NCBI GenBank assembly: GCA_045646865.1
Contig: JAZRLM010000012.1
Location: 153,032-217,031 of the forward strand
DNA length: 64,000 nt
Direction of reading: 5' to 3'
Origin: SIG440 sp045646865
Lineage (GTDB): Bacteria; Bacillota; Clostridia; Monoglobales; Monoglobaceae
The position numbers were made by a program, and so were the translations under genes. Positions 8,417 through 17,701 of the stretch are shown piece after piece. Each line of letters starts with the position of its first letter. Positions within the stretch are counted from its first letter, which is position 1. Under the pieces are notes generated by a model. That model saw nothing but the letters and a program-made list of their open reading frames with translations, had not been told where the DNA came from and made no database searches.

Positions 8417-11400
8417 TTGCATCTTAAAAGTGTTGAAATGCAGGGCTTTAAGTCCTTTGCAGACAAGATATATCTTGATTTTAATCCGGGTATAACTGCG
8501 ATTGTCGGACCTAACGGCTCGGGAAAGAGTAATATTTCGGATGCTATCCGTTGGGTTATGGGCGAGCAGAGTGTTCGTTCACTTCGTGGCAGCCGTATGG
8601 AGGATGTTATTTTTGCAGGTACCGAGGTGCGCAAGCCTCAGGGCTTTGCTGAGGTTTCGCTGACCCTTGATAACAGCGAGGGGGCTCTCCCTGTTGATTA
8701 TGAAGAGGTTGTTATTACCCGTCGCGTATACCGCAGCGGCGAAGGTGAGTATTTTATTAATCACGCAGCTTGCCGTCTGAAGGACATTCACGAGCTTTTT
8801 ATGGATACAGGTCTTGGTCGTGAGGGTTATTCAATTATCGGTCAGGGTAAGATTGACGAAATTTTGAGTAATAAGTCCGAGGACAGACGCCGTATCTTTG
8901 AAGAAGCGGCAGGTATCACAAAGTATAAGTATCGCAAGAACGAGGCGGAAAAGAAGCTTGAAAAAACCAATGACAACCTGACCCGTGTGAATGATATTAT
9001 GTCAGAGCTTTCGGGGCAGCTTGAGCCTTTGCGTATCCAGTCAGAAAAAGCAAAAAAGTACCTGAACCTTCGTGACGAACTGAAGGTTATTGATGTTAAT
9101 GTTTCGGTTGCGTCGATTATAAAATACCGTGCAGAGCTTGTTGAAATTGAACGCCGTCTTGATGGAGTTTCAAATAGTATCGATATGCTCCAGAAGGAGA
9201 TTGACGACAAAGAACAACTTACGCAGGAGATGTATGCCGAGATCGAAAAGATAGAAGAAGAAATGGAGAATTGCCGCCGTGACCAAAGGTTGGCAGCAGA
9301 CGAAACAGCCGAAGAAAATCAGCGCATTTCTCTTGGTCAGGCAAGCATTGAGCATTGCAAAGAAAACATTCAAAGAATTACCGACGAAATTGAAAAGAGT
9401 GAGCGTGGTATAAGCCAGATTGATGAGCTGATTGAAAGCTATATAAAGGAACAAACCGAACTTGATGAAAAGCACATTGCATTGGTTGAAAAAATCAAGG
9501 TGGCAGAGGCGGAGTTTGAAAAAATTAATTCCGTATTCGAGGGCAATAATGCAAGTGTAGAAAGCCTTAAAGACGAAATAATCGAAAAAACCTCTGAAAT
9601 CAGCGACCTTAGAGGTAAAGTGGCAAACTATAATATTCTGCTTGAAAACTTTGAAAGAGAACGCCGAAATGTTGCTGATGAGCTTGAAAGACACAGCCTT
9701 GAGCACGACAGAATTGGCGAAAATAATAAAATTATTGAGGCGGCTCTTGCAAAACTGACAGCAGAGTTTGATTCAATAAAGGCAGATGCAGAGATTGCTG
9801 AAAAGGAAGTAAAGGCTTGTCAGGAAAAGAATGACGAGTTAAACGAAAAACGAAACCATACTCTTGCAGAGCTTAGCCGCAAGAATTCACGAAAAAGTGT
9901 TCTTGAAGATATGGAGAATGACTTTGAGGGTTATAACCGTAGTGTAAAGGAAATTATGACTGCTCACAATGGCGGACCCCTTAAAAATGCAAAAATTTAC
10001 GGTCCTGTTTCAAAGTTGATAACCACCGACAAAAAGTATGTTACAGCCATTGAGGTGGCGCTGATTTCTGTAAATCAGAATATTGTTACTGAAACCGAGC
10101 AGGATGCCAAGGCGGCAATTAACTTCCTGAAAGCAGGAAAGCTGGGCAGAGCCACATTTATGCCTATTTCAACATCAAAACCCCGGAGTATCGACCTTCA
10201 GGGTGCTGATAAAATGAAGGGTTTTATTGCAATGGCGCAGGACATTGTTGAATACGACAGCAAGTACGAGGATGTTGTTGGCAGTGTTCTTGGCGGTACT
10301 GTTGTTGTTGACCATATCGACAATGCAATTGCAATGGCAGCAAAGTGCGGACATAAGTTCAAGATTGTAACCATCGAGGGCGAAGTTATGCAGCCCGGCG
10401 GTGCAATAAGCGGCGGTACTCTGGGCAAGAATTCGGGATTTTTGTCAAGGGCGGCGGAAATTGAAACCCTTACAGTTGAGATTGCTGAATTAAAAACACA
10501 GCTTGAGAATATTGAAAAAGAAAAGGATGAAACCGCAAAAACCTTGCAGTCAAGTATCGAGTGTGCAGAAAATGCAAGAATACTTATTTCTGCAAAAAAT
10601 GAAGAATACATAAGAGCAAAAGCAGATTCCGACCACAGCCGTACATACTTAGAGGCAGCCGAGGAACGAAAGAATCAGCTTCTGCAGGAGGCAAAGACTA
10701 TTGAAGACCGTACTGCAGAAATCAATGCGGATATTGAACTTTGCAATAAAACCGCCGACGAGCTTGAGACGGGCGTGTTAAAGTTGAGGAGCGAGACAGA
10801 TACAAGGCTTCTTGAATCGGAAGAAATTTCAGCAAAGGTTAAGGAAATTCAGGATTTGCTGATAAATCTGCGTATTGACGAAAGTGCTAATCAGAAGGAT
10901 ATTGATGTGCAGAATGAAAGGCTGGAGACTGTTAAGGCTGAAAAGGCTTCAATTCTTGCGGACAACGATATTAAGCAGGCAGAGATTGATGCGTTAAATG
11001 AAAAAATCAACAGCCTGAACGATGAGATTGCGGCTGACCGCAAAAAACTTGAAAAGCTGGGCGCTCATACAGTTGAGCTTGAAGAAGAGCTGACAAAGCT
11101 TGGTGAAACCCGCAAAGATACCGACCAGAAGGCGAGAGATTTGCAGGAGGATGTTAAAAACATCCGCGAAAGGATGTATACTCTCGGTCAGCAAAAAACC
11201 AAGATTGAGGGCGCAAAGGCGAAATGCGAGGGCGACCTTGACGGTTTGTTTGAGTATCTATGGGAGGAGTATGAACTTACCTTCAGCGATGCTCAGAAGA
11301 TGAGAACCGAGGAAGAGATTAATCTTAAAGAGGCAACTGTAAAAATTGCTGAACTTAAGAGTAAAATCAAGGCTCTTGGAAATATTAATATTGATGCCAT

Positions 11401-11980
11401 TGAAGAATATAAAATGGTAAAGGAACGTTTTGACTTCCTTACCGAGCAGACTGTCGACCTTGAAAAAGCAAAGGGTGAGCTTGAAAAAATTATCGACGAA
11501 ATGATGGTAATTATGAAAAAGCAGTTCTCCGAGCAGTTTGAAATTATCAGTAAAAACTTCAACAGTGTATTCCGCGAACTCTTTGGCGGCGGTCAGGCGT
11601 ATCTTGAACTTGCCGACCCTGAGGATATTATGGAAACGGGCGTTGAAATTATCGCACAGCCGCCGGGCAAAAAATTACAGAGTCTTACACTTCTTTCGGG
11701 TGGTGAAAGAGCCTTTACTGCAATTGCACTTTTGTTTGCAATTTTGAAAGTTCGACCCACTCCATTCTGTATTCTTGACGAAATCGAGGCGGCGCTTGAC
11801 GACATCAATGTGTACCGCTATGCCGACTATCTTAAAAAATACAGTCAGAAGTCACAGTTTATTGTTGTAACCCATAGACGTGGTACAATGGAGGCGGCAA
11901 ACATTCTTTACGGTGTAACCATGCAGGAGAAGGGTATATCAAAATTGTTATCATTAAATATTGACGAGGTGGCAGAGTAA
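8417..11980 (+). CDS. smc: Chromosome segregation protein SMC
   Basis: ATPase of the condensin complex (Smc-ScpA-ScpB) that compacts and segregates the chromosome. The N-terminal head has the Walker A motif GPNGSGKSN at residues 31-39. Long coiled coils span about 170-500 and 680-1010. The hinge lies between them, with the glycine-rich AISGGTLGKNSGF at its end. The C-terminal head carries LSGGERAFTAIALL (signature) and CILDEIEAALDD (Walker B). 1187 residues is full length. The start is TTG, preceded by AGGAGGT at 9 nt. It overlaps ftsY by one base, so the two are translationally coupled. No rnc gene precedes it, unlike many Firmicutes. Confidence 0.97.
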   Translation: MHLKSVEMQGFKSFADKIYLDFNPGITAIVGPNGSGKSNISDAIRWVMGEQSVRSLRGSRMEDVIFAGTEVRKPQGFAEVSLTLDNSEGALPVDYEEVVITRRVYRSGEGEYFINHAACRLKDIHELFMDTGLGREGYSIIGQGKIDEILSNKSEDRRRIFEEAAGITKYKYRKNEAEKKLEKTNDNLTRVNDIMSELSGQLEPLRIQSEKAKKYLNLRDELKVIDVNVSVASIIKYRAELVEIERRLDGVSNSIDMLQKEIDDKEQLTQEMYAEIEKIEEEMENCRRDQRLAADETAEENQRISLGQASIEHCKENIQRITDEIEKSERGISQIDELIESYIKEQTELDEKHIALVEKIKVAEAEFEKINSVFEGNNASVESLKDEIIEKTSEISDLRGKVANYNILLENFERERRNVADELERHSLEHDRIGENNKIIEAALAKLTAEFDSIKADAEIAEKEVKACQEKNDELNEKRNHTLAELSRKNSRKSVLEDMENDFEGYNRSVKEIMTAHNGGPLKNAKIYGPVSKLITTDKKYVTAIEVALISVNQNIVTETEQDAKAAINFLKAGKLGRATFMPISTSKPRSIDLQGADKMKGFIAMAQDIVEYDSKYEDVVGSVLGGTVVVDHIDNAIAMAAKCGHKFKIVTIEGEVMQPGGAISGGTLGKNSGFLSRAAEIETLTVEIAELKTQLENIEKEKDETAKTLQSSIECAENARILISAKNEEYIRAKADSDHSRTYLEAAEERKNQLLQEAKTIEDRTAEINADIELCNKTADELETGVLKLRSETDTRLLESEEISAKVKEIQDLLINLRIDESANQKDIDVQNERLETVKAEKASILADNDIKQAEIDALNEKINSLNDEIAADRKKLEKLGAHTVELEEELTKLGETRKDTDQKARDLQEDVKNIRERMYTLGQQKTKIEGAKAKCEGDLDGLFEYLWEEYELTFSDAQKMRTEEEINLKEATVKIAELKSKIKALGNINIDAIEEYKMVKERFDFLTEQTVDLEKAKGELEKIIDEMMVIMKKQFSEQFEIISKNFNSVFRELFGGGQAYLELADPEDIMETGVEIIAQPPGKKLQSLTLLSGGERAFTAIALLFAILKVRPTPFCILDEIEAALDDINVYRYADYLKKYSQKSQFIVVTHRRGTMEAANILYGVTMQEKGISKLLSLNIDEVAE

Positions 11981-12909
11981 TGGGATTATTCGGAAAACTT
12001 AAAGACAGTCTGAGCAAGACTAAAGAAGCTATCAATGGTAGAATTGAAGATGTGCTTAAAGTCTTCAGAACAGTTGATGAGGATTTGCTTGAAGAATTGG
12101 AAGAAATTCTGATTATGGCGGACCTTGGTGTTGAAACATCTATGGATATTATCGACAGATTAAGGGATGCTATAAAGGAAAAACATATTACTGATGGCGA
12201 ACAGGTTAAGCAGGAACTTAAAAATATCCTTGCAGAAATTCTTACCGAAGGCGACAATTCTGTCAAACTTCAGGGCAAGCCTGCGGTAATTATGGTTATT
12301 GGTGTTAACGGTGTTGGCAAAACTACATCAATCGGCAAACTTGCTTATATGTACAAGCAGATGGGCAAAAAGGTTGTTATTGCGGCGGCAGATACCTTCC
12401 GTGCGGCGGCAATCGAACAGCTTGAAGTATGGGCAGACCGCGCAGGTGCCGAGATTATCAAACAGCAGGAGGGTTCTGACCCTGCCGCTGTAATTTATGA
12501 TGCAGTAGGTGCGGCGAAAAACCGCGGTGCGGATATTCTGCTTTGTGATACTGCAGGCAGACTTCATAATAAAAAGAATTTAATGGACGAATTGAAGAAA
12601 ATCTATAAGATTTTAAACAACGAGCTTCCCGATTCGTCAAAGGAAGTTCTGCTTGTGCTTGATGCCACAACGGGGCAAAATGCAGTTTCTCAGGCAAAGC
12701 AGTTTAAAGAGGCGGCTGATATAACAGGCATAGTTCTTACCAAACTTGACGGGACTGCAAAAGGCGGTATAGTGTTTGCAATCAAGAATGAATATAACAT
12801 TCCGGTAAAACTTATCGGACTTGGTGAAAAAATTGACGATATTGACGAATTCAGACCTATGGATTTTGTTGATGCTCTTATGGAAACAGACGGGGGATAT
12901 ACCGAATGA
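11980..12909 (+). CDS. ftsY: Signal recognition particle receptor FtsY
   Basis: SRP-receptor GTPase that delivers ribosome-nascent-chain complexes to the translocon at the membrane. It has the four-helix N domain (residues 1-95) and the G domain with GVNGVGKTT at 108-116, DTAGRLHNK, and TKLDGTAKGG. The acidic A domain found before the N domain in E. coli is absent, as in many Gram-positives. 309 residues. The ATG shares a base with the smc stop codon, and the gene end overlaps the next gene by 4 bases. Confidence 0.96.
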   Translation: MGLFGKLKDSLSKTKEAINGRIEDVLKVFRTVDEDLLEELEEILIMADLGVETSMDIIDRLRDAIKEKHITDGEQVKQELKNILAEILTEGDNSVKLQGKPAVIMVIGVNGVGKTTSIGKLAYMYKQMGKKVVIAAADTFRAAAIEQLEVWADRAGAEIIKQQEGSDPAAVIYDAVGAAKNRGADILLCDTAGRLHNKKNLMDELKKIYKILNNELPDSSKEVLLVLDATTGQNAVSQAKQFKEAADITGIVLTKLDGTAKGGIVFAIKNEYNIPVKLIGLGEKIDDIDEFRPMDFVDALMETDGGYTE

Positions 12910-15656
12910 TAAATAGTAAAGACTTTAAAAGAACATACGGTGAAAATGATAAAAACAGTTTTATGAAAAAATTCACCTTATTTCTTATTATGGCTATTGT
13001 TGCCGTTTTAATTTATTATGCGGGCCGCGGATTTATGCAGTATCTTGGCGTGATGGAGGTAGGGGAACAGTATGTTTCAATCTTTGTCAAAAACCTTGTT
13101 ACCCGTGTTATTGTGCAGGGAATAAGTTCTGTAGTAATATTTATCGCAATAGCCTTAAGTATTTTATTTTTAAGACGCAATCTTGCGGTGAGGAGTATTG
13201 ACAGAGGCATATTTGACTCTTTGGGGGTTTCTCTGCTTTTGAGTTTTCTTGCGGCTCTGGTTATCGGCGGACTTATAAGCGCAGAGATTAATGAAAAATT
13301 TCTGGCATTTGCCAATCCGCAATGGTTTGGTACAGCAGACCCGGTTTTTGGCAAGGATATAGGATATTTTGTATTCCAAAGACCGTTTCTTGCAACTCTT
13401 GTAGGATCTATTTTTACTATATGGTTGGCTGTAACTGGTTTTGTACTGGTGGCGTATTGGTTTTTGGGTGGAGTTTTAGGTGAATATACAGGCAAAGAAC
13501 TGTTAAATATTAAGGAGATTGTAATTCATAACTGTGTAAATATTGGTATATTGCTGATAATAAACTGTTTTGCGTATAATCTCAAGGCTGAAAGTATTTT
13601 ATATGACTATTTTGGGGAACTCAGCGGTGCGGGATATACCGCCAAAACCATATGGCTGAACTATTACAGAATTGCACCTGCTTTGCTGATTGCAATAATT
13701 GTTGTAGCGGCAGTTTTTATTGCTAAATCAAAAATGACCTATGCATTTAAAACAGTTATTGTTTATCCGGCGTTCTGGCTTTTGACGGTTGTAGTTGCTT
13801 TTTCTGTGCAGGCGATCAGCGTATCACCAAACGAGGTAATTCGTGAACAGAAAAATATCGTTTCTAACATTGAATATACTCAGGCGGCATATGGTCTTGA
13901 CGGAATTTCAGAAGTTGAGTTTGATGTAAAAAATGACCTTACGGCAGCGGATATTGCTAAGCATAGTGAAGTTACGGATAATATAAGAATTCTTGATTTA
14001 AACACTAATCTCACCGTTCTTAATCAGATACAGGGTATAAGAAATTATTATCTTTTTAATGAAACAGATGTTGTACCTTATGTGATAAACGGTCAAAAGA
14101 CGGCGGTGGCAATAACACCCCGTGAAATCATAAAAACCAATCTAAGCGACAGCGCTGACACATACATTAACCGTACCCTGAGATATACTCACGGCTTTGG
14201 TGTAACGATGAATGTTATAAATGAGGTAACAAGTCAGGGTCAGCCACAGTTTTTGATAAAGGACATTCCGCCTAAATCAGAAGAAGGAATTCCGCAAATC
14301 ACGCAGCCTAGAATTTACTACGGCGAATTGACTAACGACTATGTCATTGTCGGAAATGAAAAATATAAGGAGCTTGACTATTCAGAGGGTCAGGAGGATA
14401 TTGAATTTTCCTATGACGGAAGTGGCGGTCTTAAACTCAACTTCCTTAACAGAGCTATTTTTGCTGCAAAGTATGGGGATGTCAGATTACTTGTTTCGGA
14501 CCTTGTTTCAAGCAACAGCCGAATCTTAATCAACCGCAATATCATTGAAAGGGCAAAAACGGTTGCACCGTTTTTTAAATATGATACCGACCCATATATG
14601 ATTATAGATGATGACGGAACACTGAAATGGGTTATTGATGCATATACAACCACCTCTGATTTTCCATATTCGCAAAGCTACGGCGGGGAATTCAATTATA
14701 TACGCAACTCTGTAAAGATTGTGGCTGATGCATATAACGGTGACCTGACATTCTATGTTGCTGACGAGAGCGACCCAATTGTCAGAAGCTATCGCATGAT
14801 TTATCCGCATCTGTTTGCAGACGGAGAAATCCCTGACGGAATAAAGGCGCACATTAAATATCCTGAATATATGTTTAAGGTGCAGTCGGATGTTTACGGC
14901 AAATACCATATATCCAACCCGACAACATTCTATAACAAAAATGACACATGGGCAGTTGCAAAAGAAAGATACGGAAATGCTACCGAGCCTCAGGATATTG
15001 TTGCATATTACAATATGATGCGTCTTGCGGGCAGAGACGAGCCGGAGCTTTTGCTTACGGTGCCGTATACCCTTACCAATAAGGATAATATGGTGGCATG
15101 GCTGGCGGTTTGCAACGAGTGGGACAGCTATGGAAGGCTGCAGGTTTACAAGTTCCCCAAGGATATAAATGTTTATGGACCTTTGCAGATTGAAAACCGC
15201 ATAAATTCGGATATGAACATTTCAAAGGAACTTAATCTGTGGAGTCAGGGCGGTTCTACCGTTATTCGCGGTAATATGATTGTTGTGCCGATTGAAAACT
15301 CTTTGCTTTATGTAGAGCCTGTTTATATTGCATCAAGCAATCAGTCCACCCTTCCTGAACTTAAGCAGGTGGTGGTTGCCTATGAAGAAAAGATTGTTAT
15401 GAAGAGCAGTCTTGAGGAAGCACTTTATGCTTTATTTGGTGAATCTGTTCCTGCAGAGGATACCAACGGCGGGCAAGTACATCAGGACGAAACCACACCT
15501 CAGGATGCAGTTGATTATAACACAGCGGCAAAGAAAGTGGTGGATGCGTTCAGAAATGCAAAAAAGGCTAATTCCGATGGCAACTGGACAGAATTCGGTC
15601 AATCTATGGATGATTTGGAAGATTGGATAGAACAACTTGAAAAGACAATAGAATAA
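12906..15656 (+). CDS. UPF0182 family membrane protein
   Basis: Large membrane protein of unknown function. Seven or so hydrophobic helices fill residues 20-310, followed by a long extracytoplasmic region (about 310-850) rich in Tyr/Asn with family features such as RGIFDSLG and FGKDIGYFVFQRPFL near the N-terminal part. The last 60 residues are a polar linker (QDETTPQD) and an amphipathic helix. 916 residues fits the family (about 900-1000). It overlaps ftsY by ATGA, so it is coupled to the smc-ftsY transcript. Whether it works with SRP-dependent membrane insertion is not known; the linkage is only positional. Confidence 0.85.
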   Translation: MINSKDFKRTYGENDKNSFMKKFTLFLIMAIVAVLIYYAGRGFMQYLGVMEVGEQYVSIFVKNLVTRVIVQGISSVVIFIAIALSILFLRRNLAVRSIDRGIFDSLGVSLLLSFLAALVIGGLISAEINEKFLAFANPQWFGTADPVFGKDIGYFVFQRPFLATLVGSIFTIWLAVTGFVLVAYWFLGGVLGEYTGKELLNIKEIVIHNCVNIGILLIINCFAYNLKAESILYDYFGELSGAGYTAKTIWLNYYRIAPALLIAIIVVAAVFIAKSKMTYAFKTVIVYPAFWLLTVVVAFSVQAISVSPNEVIREQKNIVSNIEYTQAAYGLDGISEVEFDVKNDLTAADIAKHSEVTDNIRILDLNTNLTVLNQIQGIRNYYLFNETDVVPYVINGQKTAVAITPREIIKTNLSDSADTYINRTLRYTHGFGVTMNVINEVTSQGQPQFLIKDIPPKSEEGIPQITQPRIYYGELTNDYVIVGNEKYKELDYSEGQEDIEFSYDGSGGLKLNFLNRAIFAAKYGDVRLLVSDLVSSNSRILINRNIIERAKTVAPFFKYDTDPYMIIDDDGTLKWVIDAYTTTSDFPYSQSYGGEFNYIRNSVKIVADAYNGDLTFYVADESDPIVRSYRMIYPHLFADGEIPDGIKAHIKYPEYMFKVQSDVYGKYHISNPTTFYNKNDTWAVAKERYGNATEPQDIVAYYNMMRLAGRDEPELLLTVPYTLTNKDNMVAWLAVCNEWDSYGRLQVYKFPKDINVYGPLQIENRINSDMNISKELNLWSQGGSTVIRGNMIVVPIENSLLYVEPVYIASSNQSTLPELKQVVVAYEEKIVMKSSLEEALYALFGESVPAEDTNGGQVHQDETTPQDAVDYNTAAKKVVDAFRNAKKANSDGNWTEFGQSMDDLEDWIEQLEKTIE

Positions 15657-15659
15657 ACG

Positions 15660-15690
15660 TAAAGGGACTGTTTTAACAGCCCCTTTTATT
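15660..15690 (+). terminator. Terminator of the smc-ftsY-UPF0182 operon
   Basis: AAAGGGACTGT pairs with ACAGCCCCTTT (one mismatch), followed by TATTT. It also lies at the 3' end of the converging bofA gene. Confidence 0.75.
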
Positions 15691-15956
15691 TAGAATATGT
15701 ATTGAAGTATGATAACCAGTATTACACCCGGAACACCAAGAAACCCTGAAATAAGTGCAGACAGCGGATTGATAATTACTGTAATTCCCGCAAAACCGCC
15801 TGCAAAGTTAACTGCAGCTAGGATAAGCCCCCCTAGAATTCCGTTAATAATTAATTTCAGTATCCATTTGATAGGCCGTATAAATATACGGCAAAAAACA
15901 AACAACAAAACAAGTCCTGCGGCGTACGCCAGAATTGATGTCATATCAAAATGCAT
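15690..15956 (-). CDS. bofA: BofA-like inhibitor of pro-sigma-K processing
   Basis: BofA is a small forespore-engulfing membrane protein that holds the SpoIVFB protease inactive until the SpoIVB signal, delaying sigma-K activation. 88 residues from the ATG at 15956, which has AGAGGTG upstream; an upstream Met 15 codons earlier lacks a good RBS. Two to three hydrophobic helices and the family-like ending NPLSALISGFLGVPGVILV are visible. The gene suggests a spore-forming ancestry. It faces the smc operon and is not in a recR-bofA operon, its common place in Bacillus. Confidence 0.78.
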   Translation of the reverse strand: MHFDMTSILAYAAGLVLLFVFCRIFIRPIKWILKLIINGILGGLILAAVNFAGGFAGITVIINPLSALISGFLGVPGVILVIILQYIF

Positions 15957-16022
15957 TTTGCAACACCTCTGCGAATAAAGTACTTTGTATACTGTATTCA
16001 CAAGTTGTCCGTATTATGATGT

Positions 16023-16928
16023 TTATTTTAATGTTGCAACAAATTTTTCGGTCATCAATATGGGGTAATAGGATTTTTTTGCCTTACGCAGACCATCAAG
16101 ACCCATATCTTCTTCGCGGTTAACCAGTTTGAAATCCGACCATTGATGTTCTAAAAACTGCTGATTTATCATAGGAAAGCTCCCTTGATAATCTGTGTCG
16201 GCATGCTCAAGATGAATTACCACAATTGATTCGGGGTAGCAAAGAACCTCGCCAAAGGAGAAAGCTACCATTTTGCCGTCAACGGTCAGACAACCGCCTG
16301 CTATGTCTAGCTTTTCCCAGTTGTCAAGAAGGCGGTTTACAGCCTGCAGTTGTTCGTCAATATTTGAAATACTGTCTTTTTTGCTGTCACACCAACGGGC
16401 AAACATTTCACGGCAATCCTCACGATAATCGGGGGTCATTGTATGATACTTGTAGTTATACATAGACTTGAATTTGTTTATATGATTGCGTTTTGCGTGA
16501 TACTTTCCCCCGGGAAGGTTAATTAAATCCTGAACACTGTATACATAGTCAAAGGAGTCGGTGTCCTTTTCGTATTTAAACTTATCGGGAAAGGCTTCTT
16601 TTATAAGATTTTTATGTTCTGTACCAAAGATGCGAATAAAGGGCGGTTGACCGATTTCATAAAAGTATTTCAAAAGCTCGGAAATAACTGCCGATACATC
16701 ATTTTGTATAATCATCAGGTTAACACTTTCGGGGTCGGTTCCGTGTTGCGAGAATATGCAAAGTTGCCCGTCAATTTCGGCATAACGGATGTTATAGGAT
16801 TTTTGCCACATAAAAAGATTGGTAAAAGTAAATTCTGAATTCGTAAAACGACCTTTTTTAAAATAGTCATCCAGAATGGGCTTTGCGTCCATTGTTACAG
16901 GCTTAATTTCAAATGATACATCGCTCAC
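16023..16928 (-). CDS. DUF2156 domain protein (GNAT-fold, aminoacyl-phospholipid synthase-like)
   Basis: A 301-residue soluble protein with the DUF2156 double-GNAT fold, also seen in the catalytic part of MprF-type lysyl-phosphatidylglycerol synthases. Diagnostic stretches are TNLFMWQKSYNIRYA near residue 36, KYHAKRNHINKF near 142, and the ending MGLDGLRKAKKSYYP. No membrane helices, so it is not MprF itself. The start is GTG with a perfect AAAGGAGGTG. It is 33 bases upstream of the radical SAM gene and likely cotranscribed with it. The substrate is unknown. Confidence 0.78.
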   Translation of the reverse strand: MSDVSFEIKPVTMDAKPILDDYFKKGRFTNSEFTFTNLFMWQKSYNIRYAEIDGQLCIFSQHGTDPESVNLMIIQNDVSAVISELLKYFYEIGQPPFIRIFGTEHKNLIKEAFPDKFKYEKDTDSFDYVYSVQDLINLPGGKYHAKRNHINKFKSMYNYKYHTMTPDYREDCREMFARWCDSKKDSISNIDEQLQAVNRLLDNWEKLDIAGGCLTVDGKMVAFSFGEVLCYPESIVVIHLEHADTDYQGSFPMINQQFLEHQWSDFKLVNREEDMGLDGLRKAKKSYYPILMTEKFVATLK

Positions 16929-16961
16929 AGTACGGTCACCTCCTTTGATGTAAAAACCGGA

Positions 16962-17567
16962 TTATTCAATATATGCGCGAACTCTGAAATCGACACCGCA
17001 TTTTTCTGCAATGCTGCGGCAGGTTTCGATTTCTTCGGCTGTTATGTCGTGGTCAACTATTGATAATGTAACCTTGGGAACGTAGCGTTTTGCAAGACGT
17101 GCAAATTCCTGCAGACCTTCAAATGCCGCCTCGCCAAAGTAGCTTTTACATATTTCGTCATAGCGTTTTGCATTTGCGGCATTCAGGCTGATTGAAACAG
17201 AATCAATAACACCCTCAAATTCAGGGGTAACATCCCGCTTTTCCATCATATTTGCCTGACCGTTGGTGTTAATGCGGATGGGGAGTTGGGGATAGGTTTC
17301 TTTAAGCCATCTTGCAACCTCCATACAATCGTCAAAACGCATCAGGGGTTCGCCATAGCCGCAGAATACAATTGAACTGTATTTGCTCATATCTCTTGTT
17401 TTAAAATCCGCTTTAATTTCGTCAACGGTGGGTTCGCGGTCCAGCCACAGATTGTCCTTGCCGTTTACATCATCGTGATTGTTGCGCAGACAGAATACGC
17501 AGTCGTTACTGCATCTGTTTGTTACGTTTACATAAAGTGAGCCTTCAAATTCGTAGGTAATAGTCAT
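16962..17567 (-). CDS. Small radical SAM protein (TatD-associated type)
   Basis: A 201-residue radical SAM enzyme. The cluster motif CSNDCVFC (CxxxCxxC) binds 4Fe-4S and S-adenosylmethionine, then FCGYGEPLMR and RINTNGQ follow in the usual barrel order. It matches the short 'TatD-associated' radical SAM family, but no tatD gene lies beside it. AAAGGA 7 nt before the ATG at 17567 supports this start; a longer frame reaches into the repeat element upstream and is not supported. The reaction is unknown. Confidence 0.82.
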   Translation of the reverse strand: MTITYEFEGSLYVNVTNRCSNDCVFCLRNNHDDVNGKDNLWLDREPTVDEIKADFKTRDMSKYSSIVFCGYGEPLMRFDDCMEVARWLKETYPQLPIRINTNGQANMMEKRDVTPEFEGVIDSVSISLNAANAKRYDEICKSYFGEAAFEGLQEFARLAKRYVPKVTLSIVDHDITAEEIETCRSIAEKCGVDFRVRAYIE

Positions 17568-17583
17568 AAGTATATCCTTTCTT

Positions 17584-17701
17584 TTATAATATGAAATTAT
17601 GTAATTTCCTATTATAAAATAACATTTATTTAATGCCCATGCAAAATTTTCGGCTATGCCGAAATGCACTTGGGCATACAAAGCATTAATGCTTTGTTCT
17701 T
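17584..17701 (+). repeat. Dispersed multi-hairpin repeat, copy A
   Basis: Three hairpins in a row: an interrupted palindrome TTATAATATGAAATTA / TAATTTCCTATTATAA, an inner hairpin (TTTTCGGC/GCCGAAA) bracketed by TGCCCATGC and TTGGGCA, and ACAAAGC / GCTTTGT. The same order, with diverged sequence, is found at 49056-49206. It sits between the divergently useful 5' end of the radical SAM gene and the 3' end of the ATPase gene. It resembles a small non-autonomous mobile repeat. Confidence 0.65.

Noticed and set aside
9170..9706. 178-residue frame antisense to smc
   Set aside because: Rich in Phe, Leu and Cys as expected from the complement of a Lys/Glu-rich coiled coil; no RBS, no family.
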